Part shown: positions 17,584 to 25,251 of the stretch, piece after piece | Layout: every line of letters begins with the position of its first letter | Position numbering within the stretch: the first letter of the stretch is position 1 | NCBI RefSeq assembly: GCF_006717045.1 | Contig: NZ_VFPH01000002.1 | Location: 2,294,001-2,358,000 of the forward strand | Length of the DNA stretch: 64,000 bases | Direction: 5' to 3' | Origin: Pseudonocardia cypriaca | GTDB taxonomy: Bacteria > Actinomycetota > Actinomycetes > Mycobacteriales > Pseudonocardiaceae | The notes under the pieces: model-generated | What the model saw: the letters and a program-made list of their open reading frames with translations, nothing else | Told to the model about the DNA's origin: nothing | The model's database searches: none | Program-made: the position numbers and the translations under genes

Positions 17584-18708
17584 ATGACGGACCCCCGCGC
17601 CAACCTGATCCGCCAGCAGCTCGCCGACCTGGGTCGGCGACACGCCGCCGAGGAGAACGCCAAGGCGGCCATGCCGCGCGCGACCCGGGTGCTCATCATC
17701 GGGAACTTCGGCAACGGCAACACGGGTGACGAGGCCATGCTCGCCCGCACCCTGCAGGAGCTGCCGGAGGACACCGACGTGCGCGTGGTGTCCCGCAACC
17801 CGCGGATGGTGGAGGCGCTGCACCGGGTGCCCGCGGTGCCGATGGAGGGCATCGCCTTCGTGAAGGCGCTGAAGTGGTGCGACGGGATCGCGGTCGTGGG
17901 CGGCGGCCTGTTCGGTACCGGCGCGTCCTCCCTGGTGAAGGCCCTCCCCGCGATCGTGTGGGCGGCCACGGCGCGCGGCCGCGACATCACCTACCTGGCG
18001 ATCGGCGTGTACCCCGGCACCCCGGACCGCGTCCTGGACCTGCTGCGGCGCTCGGTGCGCAAGCCGGGCCGGATCAGCGTGCGCGACGAGGTGTCGGCGG
18101 CCGTGCTCGGCGACCGGATCGTCGCGCCGGTCGTCGGCGACCTCGCGATGGGCCTGAAGCCCGCACCCCCCGCCGACGCCCGCCGCGCGCTGGCCGCCGC
18201 CGGCGTGGACCCGGCGGTTCCGCTCCTGCTCGTGGCCCCGAAGGCACTGCCCAATCCGATCCTCGTCGACGCCCTGCAGGACGCCGCGGAGATCCTCGGC
18301 CGCCGCTGGATCGAGCGCGGCGGCGCGGTCGCAGGCCTCGCGATCAGCACCCATGCCGACTACGGCCTCGGCCTCGCCCGCCGCGACGACGTGCTGATCA
18401 CCGAGCTGGCCGAGCGGCTCGGGCGCAAGGTGCCCGTGCTCGGCCCGCAGCTGGAGCCCACCCTGGCGAAGGCCGTGGTCGGGGAGGCCGATGCGCTGTT
18501 CGGCCTGCGCATCCACGCACTCGTCTTCGCCGTCTCGATGGGCGTGCCCTGCCTCGGTGTCGGCTGGGAGGAGCGCACCACCGCGTTCCTCGCCGAGCAC
18601 GAGCAGGCGGCGATCAGCACCCGCCCGCCGGTGGAGGACCTGCACGCGTGGGTGGACCAGACGCTCCCGGCGCGCTGGTCGGCGCGCCCCCGCCTGCTCT
18701 CCTCCTGA
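17584..18708 (+). CDS. Polysaccharide pyruvyl transferase family protein
   Basis: A 374-residue soluble enzyme of the CsaB-like family, which transfers pyruvyl groups from phosphoenolpyruvate to cell-surface sugars. Diagnostic segments are LIIGNFGNGNTGDEAMLARTL near the start, VVGGGLFGTGASSL in the middle, SVRDEVSAAVLG, and the C-terminal ADALFGLRIHALVFAVSMGVPCLGVGWEER with the conserved Arg-His pair. I chose ATG at 17584 because GAGGGA lies five bases upstream; ATG at 17530 would add 18 residues. The gene is alone, without other polysaccharide genes beside it, so its acceptor is unknown. A strong hairpin follows its stop. Confidence 0.85.
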   Translation: MTDPRANLIRQQLADLGRRHAAEENAKAAMPRATRVLIIGNFGNGNTGDEAMLARTLQELPEDTDVRVVSRNPRMVEALHRVPAVPMEGIAFVKALKWCDGIAVVGGGLFGTGASSLVKALPAIVWAATARGRDITYLAIGVYPGTPDRVLDLLRRSVRKPGRISVRDEVSAAVLGDRIVAPVVGDLAMGLKPAPPADARRALAAAGVDPAVPLLLVAPKALPNPILVDALQDAAEILGRRWIERGGAVAGLAISTHADYGLGLARRDDVLITELAERLGRKVPVLGPQLEPTLAKAVVGEADALFGLRIHALVFAVSMGVPCLGVGWEERTTAFLAEHEQAAISTRPPVEDLHAWVDQTLPARWSARPRLLSS

Positions 18709-18710
18709 GA

Positions 18711-18765
18711 TGTCAGCATGGCCACCTTCATGACGCCAGGCGTCGTGAAGGTGGCCATGCTGACA
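18711..18765. repeat. Hairpin repeat, 20-bp arms (family member i), probable terminator
   Basis: Left arm TGTCAGCATGGCCACCTTCA and its exact complement are separated by 15 bases, themselves able to extend the stem through GACGCC/GGCGTC. Two related hairpins are at 50468 (same loop length) and 53421. It begins three bases after the pyruvyl transferase stop and probably ends that transcript. Confidence 0.8.
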
Positions 18766-18769
18766 CGGG

Positions 18770-18938
18770 CTAGGGCCTGTCCTGTAGGCCCGGGGCCGCG
18801 GGCTTCGTGATCGAGATCGTCCCTGGCAAGGCGCCGGCACGAGCCGTTGTACTGGACGTACCCGGTCGTGCCGGCAACGCCGCCAGGGGCGATCTCGGCG
18901 CGAAGAGCGTGGTCCTGGGCTTGCAGGACAGGCCCTAG
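18770..18938. repeat. CTAG-bounded 169-bp palindromic element (copy B)
   Basis: Ends are CTAGGGCCTGTCCTG and its near-complement; the arms pair through most of their length and meet at GTACTGGACGTAC (18849-18861), the exact centre. The arm segment GGCAAGGCGCC and the flanking GCACGAGCC are shared with copy C at 36442. The right CTAG supplies the TAG stop of soxR. It fills the gap between the convergent pyruvyl transferase and soxR genes. Confidence 0.9.
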
Positions 18939-19405
18939 ACCCCCTCGGCCGGGGTGCGCCGGAGCATGGGCGGCAGCAGGCGGGCGCCCGGCCCCAGCTC
19001 CGAGACCCGGTCCTCCGGGTTGTACAGGCGGCAGCGCTTCAGGGACAGGCATCCGCAGCCGATGCACGAGTCGAGGCCGTCCCGCAGCGCGACGAGGGCC
19101 TGGATCTGCTCGTCGAGCCGCCCGCGCCACTTCTTCGACACCCGCGACCAGTCGGCCTTCGACGGGGGACGTCCCTCGGGCAGCTCGTCGAGGGCGTCGC
19201 GCACCTCGTCGAGGCCCACTCCGATCGTCCGCGCCGCGCGGATGAACGCCAGCCGGCGCAGCACCGAGCGCTCGTAGCGGCGCTGCCCGCCGGACGTGCG
19301 CGTGGTGTGGAGCAGGCCCTCGCGCTCGTAGTACCGCAGCGCCGACTGGGGGAAGCCGCTGCGGTGCGCCACCTCGCCGATGGTGAGCAGGTCCGTCGTC
19401 TCCAC
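18935..19405 (-). CDS. soxR: Redox-sensing MerR-family activator SoxR
   Basis: A 156-residue regulator. The N-terminal MerR helix-turn-helix reads LLTIGEVAHRSGFPQSALRYYEREGLL. A dimerisation helix follows, then the [2Fe-2S] ligand motif CIGCGCLSLKRC with Cys114, 117, 119 and 125, the SoxR signature. Oxidation of the cluster by redox-active compounds turns the protein into an activator. GTG at 19405 follows GGAGGA. It is divergent from an SDR gene, and a 20-base SoxR-like box lies between them. The TAG stop overlaps the end of palindromic element B. Confidence 0.93.
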   Translation of the reverse strand: METTDLLTIGEVAHRSGFPQSALRYYEREGLLHTTRTSGGQRRYERSVLRRLAFIRAARTIGVGLDEVRDALDELPEGRPPSKADWSRVSKKWRGRLDEQIQALVALRDGLDSCIGCGCLSLKRCRLYNPEDRVSELGPGARLLPPMLRRTPAEGV

Positions 19406-19419
19406 CGCGCCGTTCCTCC

Positions 19420-19450
19420 TTGACCTGAACCTGACTTCAAGTCGCACGGT
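19420..19450 (+). promoter_or_regulatory. SoxR-type promoter and box before the SDR gene
   Basis: TTGACC (19420-19425) and CACGGT (19445-19450) are separated by 19 bases, the long spacing of MerR-family promoters. The spacer overlaps the box ACCTGAACCTGACTTCAAGT (19423-19442), whose outer halves ACYTGAA and TTCARGT are complementary. The ATG at 19457 lies six bases after the -10, so the transcript may be leaderless. The same layout recurs at 54636. Confidence 0.65.
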
Positions 19451-19456
19451 ACAGGC

Positions 19457-20146
19457 ATGACCTCCGCGACCGCCATCGTCACCGGTGCAGGCCAGGGCTT
19501 CGGCCTCGCCCTGACCGCCTCGCTCGCCGCACGCGGCACCACCGTGATCGCGTGCGCGCGTGACGCCGACCGCCTGCACGCCGCCACCGCGGCCCTGCCG
19601 GGCGTCGTCCCGCTCGCGGGCGACGTCACCGACCCGGCCTTCCGGGAGGAGCTCGTGGCCGCCGCGGGGCGCCTCGACCTCCTCGTGCACAACGCCGGGG
19701 AGCTCGGCCCGTCGCCGCTCCCCACCCTGGAGCGCTACCCCCTCGACGCGCTGCGGGGCGTTCTCGAGACCACCGTGCTCGCCCCGCTCGCGCTCACCCA
19801 GCTCGCCCTGCCACTGCTGCGCGCGTCCGCCACCGGCACGATCGTGACCCTCAGCTCGGACGCGGCAGTGGATGCGTACGCCGGTTGGGGTGGCTACGGC
19901 GCAGCCAAGGCCGCGCTCGACCACCTCGCCGCCGTGCTGGCCGTCGAGGAGCCCGACCTGCGGGTCTACGCCTTCGATCCCGGCGACATGCGCACCGCGA
20001 TGCACCAGCGCGCCTTCCCCGGCGAGGACATCTCCGACCGCCCCGAGCCCGGGACGGTCGTGCCGTCGCTGCTGCACCTGCTCGACGAGCGGCTGCCCAG
20101 CGGCCGGTACCGGGGCGCGGACCTCGTCGCCGGGAGCAGGCGGTGA
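19457..20146 (+). CDS. Short-chain dehydrogenase/reductase, probable SoxR target
   Basis: A 229-residue NAD(P)-dependent oxidoreductase. It has the nucleotide motif TGAGQGFG (residues 9-16), an acidic segment AGDVTD, the structural NAG motif LVHNAGELG, catalytic Ser in VTLSSDAAV and the YGAAK active-site Tyr/Lys. It starts at the end of a SoxR-type promoter and is divergent from soxR, so it probably reduces a redox-active or quinone-like compound when SoxR is oxidised (inference). Its stop overlaps the start of the QueA-like gene by four bases (GTGA), so both belong to one transcript. Confidence 0.88.
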   Translation: MTSATAIVTGAGQGFGLALTASLAARGTTVIACARDADRLHAATAALPGVVPLAGDVTDPAFREELVAAAGRLDLLVHNAGELGPSPLPTLERYPLDALRGVLETTVLAPLALTQLALPLLRASATGTIVTLSSDAAVDAYAGWGGYGAAKAALDHLAAVLAVEEPDLRVYAFDPGDMRTAMHQRAFPGEDISDRPEPGTVVPSLLHLLDERLPSGRYRGADLVAGSRR

Positions 20147-21219
20147 GCTCGGCGTCGACCACCTTCACCATGCCGCCCGAGCTCTCGGCGGCCGAGCCGC
20201 CCGAGGCGCGCGGGCTCGACCGCGACGAGGTGCGGCTGCTCGTCGCCCGCGAGCGCAGCCCGGTGCGGCACACGACCTTCCGCGCGCTGCCCTCCGTGCT
20301 GCGCCGCGGCGACCTCGTGGTCGTCAACACCTCCGACACGGAGCCTGCGGCCGTCGACGGCCACCGCGCCGACGGCAGGCCGGTCACCGTGCACGTGTCC
20401 GGCCCCGCCCCCGACCAGCTGCACGTCGTCGAGCTGCGGACCCCGGACGGGCAGCGGGTGGCCGACGGGGTCGCGGGCGAGGGCATCGCACTGCCGTGCG
20501 GGGTGGTGGCCACCCTGCTCACCGGGCACCCCGATCCGCGGGTCGCCACCGGGAGCAGGCTGTGGCGCGCGCGCATACCCGTGGCGGGCGGCCTGCGGGC
20601 GTGGCTGGCCGAGGCCGGGCGGCCGATCCGCTACTCCTACGTGGACCGCCGATGGCCCATCGACGCCTACCGCACGGTCTTCGCCCGCTCCGACGGCGAG
20701 TTCGGCAGCGCCGAGATGCCGAGCGCCGGTCGCCCGTTCACGAGCGGGATCCTGAACGCACTGCACGCCCGCGGCGTCGGGGTGGCCCGGATCGTGCTGC
20801 ACACGGGGGTGTCGTCGCTGGAGGCCGGGGAGGTGCCGCTGCCGGAGCGCTACCGCGTGCCGCCCGAGACCGCGGACGCCGTGAACGCCGTCCGAGCGGC
20901 GGGCGGGCGGGTCGTCGCCGTCGGCACCACGACGACGCGAGCGCTCGAGACGGCCGCCGCACCGGACGGGTTCGTCACCGCGAGCGACGGCTGGACGCAC
21001 CTCGTGCTGGGGCCCGACCGACCCGCCCGCGTCGTCGACGGCCTCGTCACCGGGTGGCACGAACCGCAGGCGTCGCACCTGCTGCTGCTCGAGGCGGTCG
21101 CCGGAGCGCGGCTGGTGAGCAGGGCCTACGCCGCGGCCTTGGAGCACCGGTACCGCTGGCACGAGTTCGGCGACTCCTGCCTCCTCCTCCCGGCGCAGTC
21201 CGTTCGTCGTAGTGGGTGA
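20143..21219 (+). CDS. Divergent QueA-like (S-adenosylmethionine:tRNA ribosyltransferase-isomerase family) protein
   Basis: A 358-residue protein of the QueA fold family. Family hallmarks are RGDLVVVNTSDTEPAAVDG near residue 55, RPFTSGILNALHARG in the middle and GGRVVAVGTTTTRALETAA with the C-terminal HEPQASHLLLLEAVAG and RYRWHEFGDSCLLLP. In standard QueA the region after the central beta strands has an HMHxE element; here it is replaced by LPERYRVP. No other queuosine genes are in the window and the gene is coupled to a SoxR-linked SDR, so the classical tRNA role is doubtful. Confidence 0.75.
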   Translation: MSSASTTFTMPPELSAAEPPEARGLDRDEVRLLVARERSPVRHTTFRALPSVLRRGDLVVVNTSDTEPAAVDGHRADGRPVTVHVSGPAPDQLHVVELRTPDGQRVADGVAGEGIALPCGVVATLLTGHPDPRVATGSRLWRARIPVAGGLRAWLAEAGRPIRYSYVDRRWPIDAYRTVFARSDGEFGSAEMPSAGRPFTSGILNALHARGVGVARIVLHTGVSSLEAGEVPLPERYRVPPETADAVNAVRAAGGRVVAVGTTTTRALETAAAPDGFVTASDGWTHLVLGPDRPARVVDGLVTGWHEPQASHLLLLEAVAGARLVSRAYAAALEHRYRWHEFGDSCLLLPAQSVRRSG

Positions 21220-21454
21220 CCGTTCATCGCGTTATCCGGGCATCGCACTCGGTTGCTCGGAGCCGCCGAACGGCATCTGAGCTGCGGTGAACTGCACTCC
21301 CTGCGCTTGTCGGGGCGCCCTGCACCCCATAGCCTTTCGCCCAGCGTCACGACCGATCACGTGCGACTACCGGACCGGACTCCCCACCGGTCCCCCGGAC
21401 CCCCGACCGGCAGCGCGTGAACGGGTCGCTCCCCAGCGCTGGAAGGGCTGTTAC
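21220..21454 (+). promoter_or_regulatory. Long leader before the transglycosylase gene, possible riboswitch
   Basis: A 235-base stretch with several GC-rich helices, including GAGCCGCCGAACGGC near 21260 and a terminal segment GGGTCGCTCCCCAGCGC before the GTG start. Secreted muralytic genes of actinobacteria often carry a ydaO-type c-di-AMP riboswitch, and a few short segments resemble it. The match is weak by eye; a covariance search is needed. Confidence 0.3.
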
Positions 21455-22234
21455 GTGGCAGGACACCGCTCCCCCCGTGGTGCTCGTGCGCCCCGCACCG
21501 CCGGAACCACCGGAACCGGCCGGCACTACGCGGCGCACCGACCCGCGCACGCAGGGCCGTCGCTCGGCACCACCGTGATCGCCACGACCGCCGCCGTCGG
21601 CGCCGTGGCCACCGGCGCCTTCACCGCGATCGTCCCGACGCTGGAGGACGGCACCACCACGTCGGCGGCCGCCGACGCCCCCTTCGACGCCGCGCTCGCG
21701 GCCAACAGCACGACTCTCGGCTCGTTGGGGCCGGCCGCGGCGATCGTCCCGGTCGACCTGGTCGAGGACATGGAGTCCATCAAGGACGACGTCGCCCGGG
21801 TCGTGCAGGCCGCCGACCTGGCCAAGCTGCACGCCGACCAGGCCCGCGAGCAGGCCGAGCGCGAGCGGGTCGAGGCCCTCATCAAGCGCGGCGGCGTCGA
21901 CGGCTGGATCGCGCAGGCCCTGCAGATCCTCGAACTGCCGCAGTCGCTCGCCCCGGCCGTCAAGCGGATCGTGCTGAAGGAGTCGAACGGCAACCCCCGT
22001 GCGATCAACACCTGGGACTCGAACGCGCGCCGCGGCACCCCGTCCCAGGGCTTGATGCAGACGATCCCGACCACCTACAAGCACTACGTGCACCCCGACC
22101 TCAAGAACCGGCCGATCACCGACCCGGTCGCGAACATCACCGCGGGGATCCGATACATGATCGACAACTACGGGATGAAGACGCTCCAGGCCGGCGGCCG
22201 CACCAACAGTGCCGGGAACTACGTCGGTTACTGA
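21455..22234 (+). CDS. Secreted lytic transglycosylase (SLT domain)
   Basis: A 259-residue cell-wall enzyme. The N-terminus is basic with a hydrophobic helix (LGTTVIATTAAVGAVATGAFTAIV, about residues 35-60) serving as signal or anchor, then a charged coiled segment (AKLHADQAREQAERERVEALIKRG). The C-terminal SLT domain has the catalytic Glu in LKESNGNPRAIN, the motif SQGLMQTIPTTY and AGIRYMIDNYG. GTG at 21455 (VAGHRSPRG) lies just after GGAAGGG. It would cleave glycan strands of peptidoglycan for growth or secretion. The last 26 bases overlap the acyltransferase gene. Confidence 0.85.
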   Translation: MAGHRSPRGARAPRTAGTTGTGRHYAAHRPAHAGPSLGTTVIATTAAVGAVATGAFTAIVPTLEDGTTTSAAADAPFDAALAANSTTLGSLGPAAAIVPVDLVEDMESIKDDVARVVQAADLAKLHADQAREQAERERVEALIKRGGVDGWIAQALQILELPQSLAPAVKRIVLKESNGNPRAINTWDSNARRGTPSQGLMQTIPTTYKHYVHPDLKNRPITDPVANITAGIRYMIDNYGMKTLQAGGRTNSAGNYVGY

Positions 22235-24233
22235 CCGCCTCCCGGGCACCGGGCGGTCCGACCTCTCCACCCCACCTGCCAGGTTCCGCCCGGAGCTGCA
22301 GGGCCTGCGCGCACTCGCCGTCACGCTCGTCGTCGTCCACCACGTCAGCGACGGGCGGGTCTCCGGCGGGGTCGACGTCTTCTTCCTGATCTCGGGGTTC
22401 CTGCTCACCGGCCAGCTCGCACGCGCCGTCGAGCGCGGCGGGATCGACCTGCGTGCCTCGTGGAGCCGGATGGCCCGCAGGCTGTTGCCGTCGGCGACGG
22501 TGGTGCTGCTCGCCACGGTCGCCGCAGGCGCGTTGCTGCTGCCCGAGACGCGGTGGCCCCAGACGGTGCGCGAGGTCGTGGCGAGCGCGCTGTTCCTGGA
22601 GAACTGGCAGCTGGCCGCCGACGCCGTCGACTACACCGCGCGCACCAACACCACGAGCGTGGTGCAGCACTTCTGGTCGCTGTCGATCCAGGTGCAGTTC
22701 TTCCTGGTGTGGCCACTCGCCGTCACGCTCGTGGCGCTCGTGGTCCGCGGCGCCCCCCACCGCCTGCACTCACACCTCGCGGCGACTCTGCTCGGGGTAT
22801 TCGCGGCGTCGCTGTCGTTCTCCGTCGCGCTCACGGCGACCGAGCAGCCGCTCGCGTACTTCCACTCGCTCACGCGCCTCTGGGAGTTCGCGCTGGGCGG
22901 GCTGCTGGCGCTGTGGATCGACCGCTTCCCCTGGACGCGCGGCGAGCGCATCGCGTTCGGCTGGGTGGGCGTGCTCGGCCTGGTGGCCTGCGGCTTCGTG
23001 CTGGACGGGGGCTCGATGTTCCCCGGCTACGCGGCGCTGTGGCCGACGCTCTGCGGCGCGCTGGTGCTGCTGGGTGGGGTCACGCGGTCCCGCTACGGGG
23101 CGCACCGGCTGCTCCTGCTGCGCCCCGTGCAGTTCATCGGCGGCGTGAGCTACCCGCTCTACCTCTGGCACTGGCCGGTGCTCGTGCTCTTCATGGTGGC
23201 CCGCGACCAGGGCGAGGTCGGGCCGCTCGGCGGGTTCGCCGTGATCGCCGTGTCGGTCGTGCTCGCCGTGCTCACGTCCCGGTTCGTCGAGAGCCCGGTG
23301 CGGCGACTGCGGATCGGCGACGGCGGCACGTACCGGTACACAGCGGCCGCCGTGACCGTGGTGCTGCTCGCCGCGGCGGCCTGGCAGCTGGCCGCCGACC
23401 GGCGCGAAATCCCCACGGACGGGCTCGGCGGGCCGCAGTACCCAGGGGCGGTAGCGCTCGTCGACGGCGAACCGGAGCCCGCCCCACTGGTGCCGGCGCC
23501 GGTGTCGGTGTACGGGGACTGGGTCTGGGTCCAGAACTGGGACTGCGCCCCGCTCGCCGACCTCGGCTCCGACATCTGCACGCAGCCGGTGGCAGCACCC
23601 GCGCAACGGCGGATCCTCGTGGTCGGCGACTCGCACCTTGAGCAGTTCGTCGCCGCTCTCGTCCCGATCGCGCAGCGGCACGACTGGCAGCTCATCACCG
23701 CGCTGCGGGGAGCATGCCCGTTCTCGACGGTGTCCGAGGTGGATCCGAACGACGCCGGGTGCCTGGCCTGGAACGCCGTGGTCGCCGACAAGATCGCCGA
23801 GCTACGGCCGGACGCTGTGGTCACCCTCGCGACGCGGGACGTGCGCGGCGGCCTCACCGAGCAGACCCCGCCCGGGTTCGTCGAGCAGTGGCGGCGGCTG
23901 AACGACCTCGGGCTCCCGGTGCTCGCCGTCCGGGACAACCCGCGGTTCCCCTACGACGTGCCGGACTGCGTCCGCAGGCTCGGGCGGGACGGCGACCCCT
24001 GCGGGATGGACCGCGACACCGTCTACGCGGCCGACCCGCCGTACGCACGGCTGGACGTGTCGCCGAACGTGAGCTTCCTCGACCTGGCCGACCTCGTCTG
24101 CGACGACACGCGCTGCCCGGCCGAGATCGGCAACGTGCTGCTCTACCTGGACGACAACCACCTCACGGCGTCCTACGCCACCACCATGGCGCCCGTGATC
24201 GAGGATCAGGTGGTGTCGGCGATCGGTGGTTGA
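22209..24233 (+). CDS. OafA-type acyltransferase with C-terminal SGNH domain
   Basis: A 674-residue membrane enzyme. The N-terminal acyltransferase-3 domain starts RPELQGLRALAVTLVVVHHVSDG (His-His) and GVDVFFLISGFLLTG, followed by about ten membrane helices, including the family element GGVSYPLYLWHWPVLVL. A C-terminal extracellular SGNH hydrolase-like domain has VVGDSHLEQF (catalytic Ser) and DDNHLTASYATTM (His). This architecture O-acetylates cell-surface polysaccharide or other wall glycans. The GTG start at 22209 overlaps the preceding gene and suggests coupled expression; later in-frame starts are scarce. Confidence 0.88.
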   Translation: MPGTTSVTDRLPGTGRSDLSTPPARFRPELQGLRALAVTLVVVHHVSDGRVSGGVDVFFLISGFLLTGQLARAVERGGIDLRASWSRMARRLLPSATVVLLATVAAGALLLPETRWPQTVREVVASALFLENWQLAADAVDYTARTNTTSVVQHFWSLSIQVQFFLVWPLAVTLVALVVRGAPHRLHSHLAATLLGVFAASLSFSVALTATEQPLAYFHSLTRLWEFALGGLLALWIDRFPWTRGERIAFGWVGVLGLVACGFVLDGGSMFPGYAALWPTLCGALVLLGGVTRSRYGAHRLLLLRPVQFIGGVSYPLYLWHWPVLVLFMVARDQGEVGPLGGFAVIAVSVVLAVLTSRFVESPVRRLRIGDGGTYRYTAAAVTVVLLAAAAWQLAADRREIPTDGLGGPQYPGAVALVDGEPEPAPLVPAPVSVYGDWVWVQNWDCAPLADLGSDICTQPVAAPAQRRILVVGDSHLEQFVAALVPIAQRHDWQLITALRGACPFSTVSEVDPNDAGCLAWNAVVADKIAELRPDAVVTLATRDVRGGLTEQTPPGFVEQWRRLNDLGLPVLAVRDNPRFPYDVPDCVRRLGRDGDPCGMDRDTVYAADPPYARLDVSPNVSFLDLADLVCDDTRCPAEIGNVLLYLDDNHLTASYATTMAPVIEDQVVSAIGG

Positions 24234-24451
24234 GCCACCCGGGCCCGCTGCCCGCCGACCGCCACGACGTCCCCGGGCCGCAGCTGCGCTCCCCTGCGCG
24301 TCTCCAGCCGGCCGTTGACCTGCACCTGCTCCGCCTCGATCAGCTCACGGGCGTGGACGCCGTGCTCGGCGAGCCCGGCCAGCTTCAGGAACTGGCCGAG
24401 CCGGATCGGGTGCTCGGCGATCGGGACGTCCTGGATCGGTGCGCGACTCAC
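24206..24451 (-). CDS. Small S4-domain RNA-binding protein
   Basis: An 81-residue protein consisting almost entirely of an S4 domain: IRLGQFLKLAGLAEHGVHARELIEAEQVQVNGRLETRRGAQLRPGDVVAVGG. Free-standing S4 proteins of the YbcJ type bind structured RNA, perhaps ribosomal, with no known enzymatic role. ATG at 24451 is the only sensible start. Its 3' end overlaps the end of the convergent acyltransferase gene by 28 bases, so the two messages are complementary at their tails. Confidence 0.8.
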   Translation of the reverse strand: MSRAPIQDVPIAEHPIRLGQFLKLAGLAEHGVHARELIEAEQVQVNGRLETRRGAQLRPGDVVAVGGQRARVAQPPIADTT

Positions 24452-24510
24452 CCGGCCATCCTCCCGTTATCCGGTTGCCGGCCGCTGATCGGCTCGCCCA
24501 GTCTGCAGCC

Positions 24511-25251
24511 GTGCTCACCGCCCTCGAACTGCACGAGATCGCCGAAGCCGACCACCGCATCCTCGACCCGTTCACCGACGACCACCTGCTGGAGCTCGCC
24601 GCGGTGGCGCGCGTCGGTGCCGGCACCCGCGTGCTGGACCTCGCATGCGGCAAGGGCGAGATGCTCTGCCGTTGGGCGCAGGAGTTCGGTGCGAGCGGGC
24701 TCGGCGTGGACCTCAGCCCGGTCTTCTCCGACGCGGCGCGCAGGCGGGCCGACGAGCTCGGCGTCGCCGACCGCGTGACGATCGAACAGGCGGACGCCGG
24801 CTCCTACCAGGCCGAAGCGGGCGCGTTCGACATCGCGGCGTGTGTCGGCGCCACGTGGATCGGCGGTGGCCTCGCCGGCACCGTCGAGCTGTTGCGCCCG
24901 GCCGTTCCGGCCAGCGGGCTGCTGCTGATCGGCGAGCCGTTCTGGCGGGAGCCGCCGCCTGCCGAGGCCCACGCCGCGTTCGGCGAGCCCGACCTGTTCT
25001 CCGACCTGCCCGGGCTGCTGGACCGCTTCGAGCGGGCCGGGGCCGACCTCGTCGAGATGGTGCTCGCCGACGAGCACAGCTGGGACCGCTACGTCGCGGC
25101 ACAGTGGTGGGCGTTGCGGCGCTGGCTCGACGAGCACCCCGACGACCCGGCAACGGACCAGGTGCGGGAGTTCCGCGACGAGGTCCGCCGCGTCCACCTG
25201 GCCTACCAACGTCGCTACCTCGGCTGGGGCGTGTTCGTGCTCCGGCCCTGA
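24511..25251 (+). CDS. Class I SAM-dependent methyltransferase
   Basis: A 246-residue methyltransferase. Motif I VLDLACGKGEMLCRWA binds S-adenosylmethionine, followed by GLGVDLSPVFSDAARRRA (motif II Asp), an ADAGSY loop and FDIAACVGATWIGGG. The C-terminal part has no substrate hallmark. GTG at 24511 is in frame and fits the family N-terminus ALELHEIAEADHRILDPF. It stands alone between an S4 protein and the convergent rRNA methyltransferase gene with which it abuts tail to tail, without terminator. The substrate is unknown. Confidence 0.8.
   Translation: MLTALELHEIAEADHRILDPFTDDHLLELAAVARVGAGTRVLDLACGKGEMLCRWAQEFGASGLGVDLSPVFSDAARRRADELGVADRVTIEQADAGSYQAEAGAFDIAACVGATWIGGGLAGTVELLRPAVPASGLLLIGEPFWREPPPAEAHAAFGEPDLFSDLPGLLDRFERAGADLVEMVLADEHSWDRYVAAQWWALRRWLDEHPDDPATDQVREFRDEVRRVHLAYQRRYLGWGVFVLRP

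Noticed and set aside
18774..18934. Transposase remnant within palindromic element B
   Set aside because: No open frame or transposase motif; the space between the ends is entirely accounted for by the palindrome arms.
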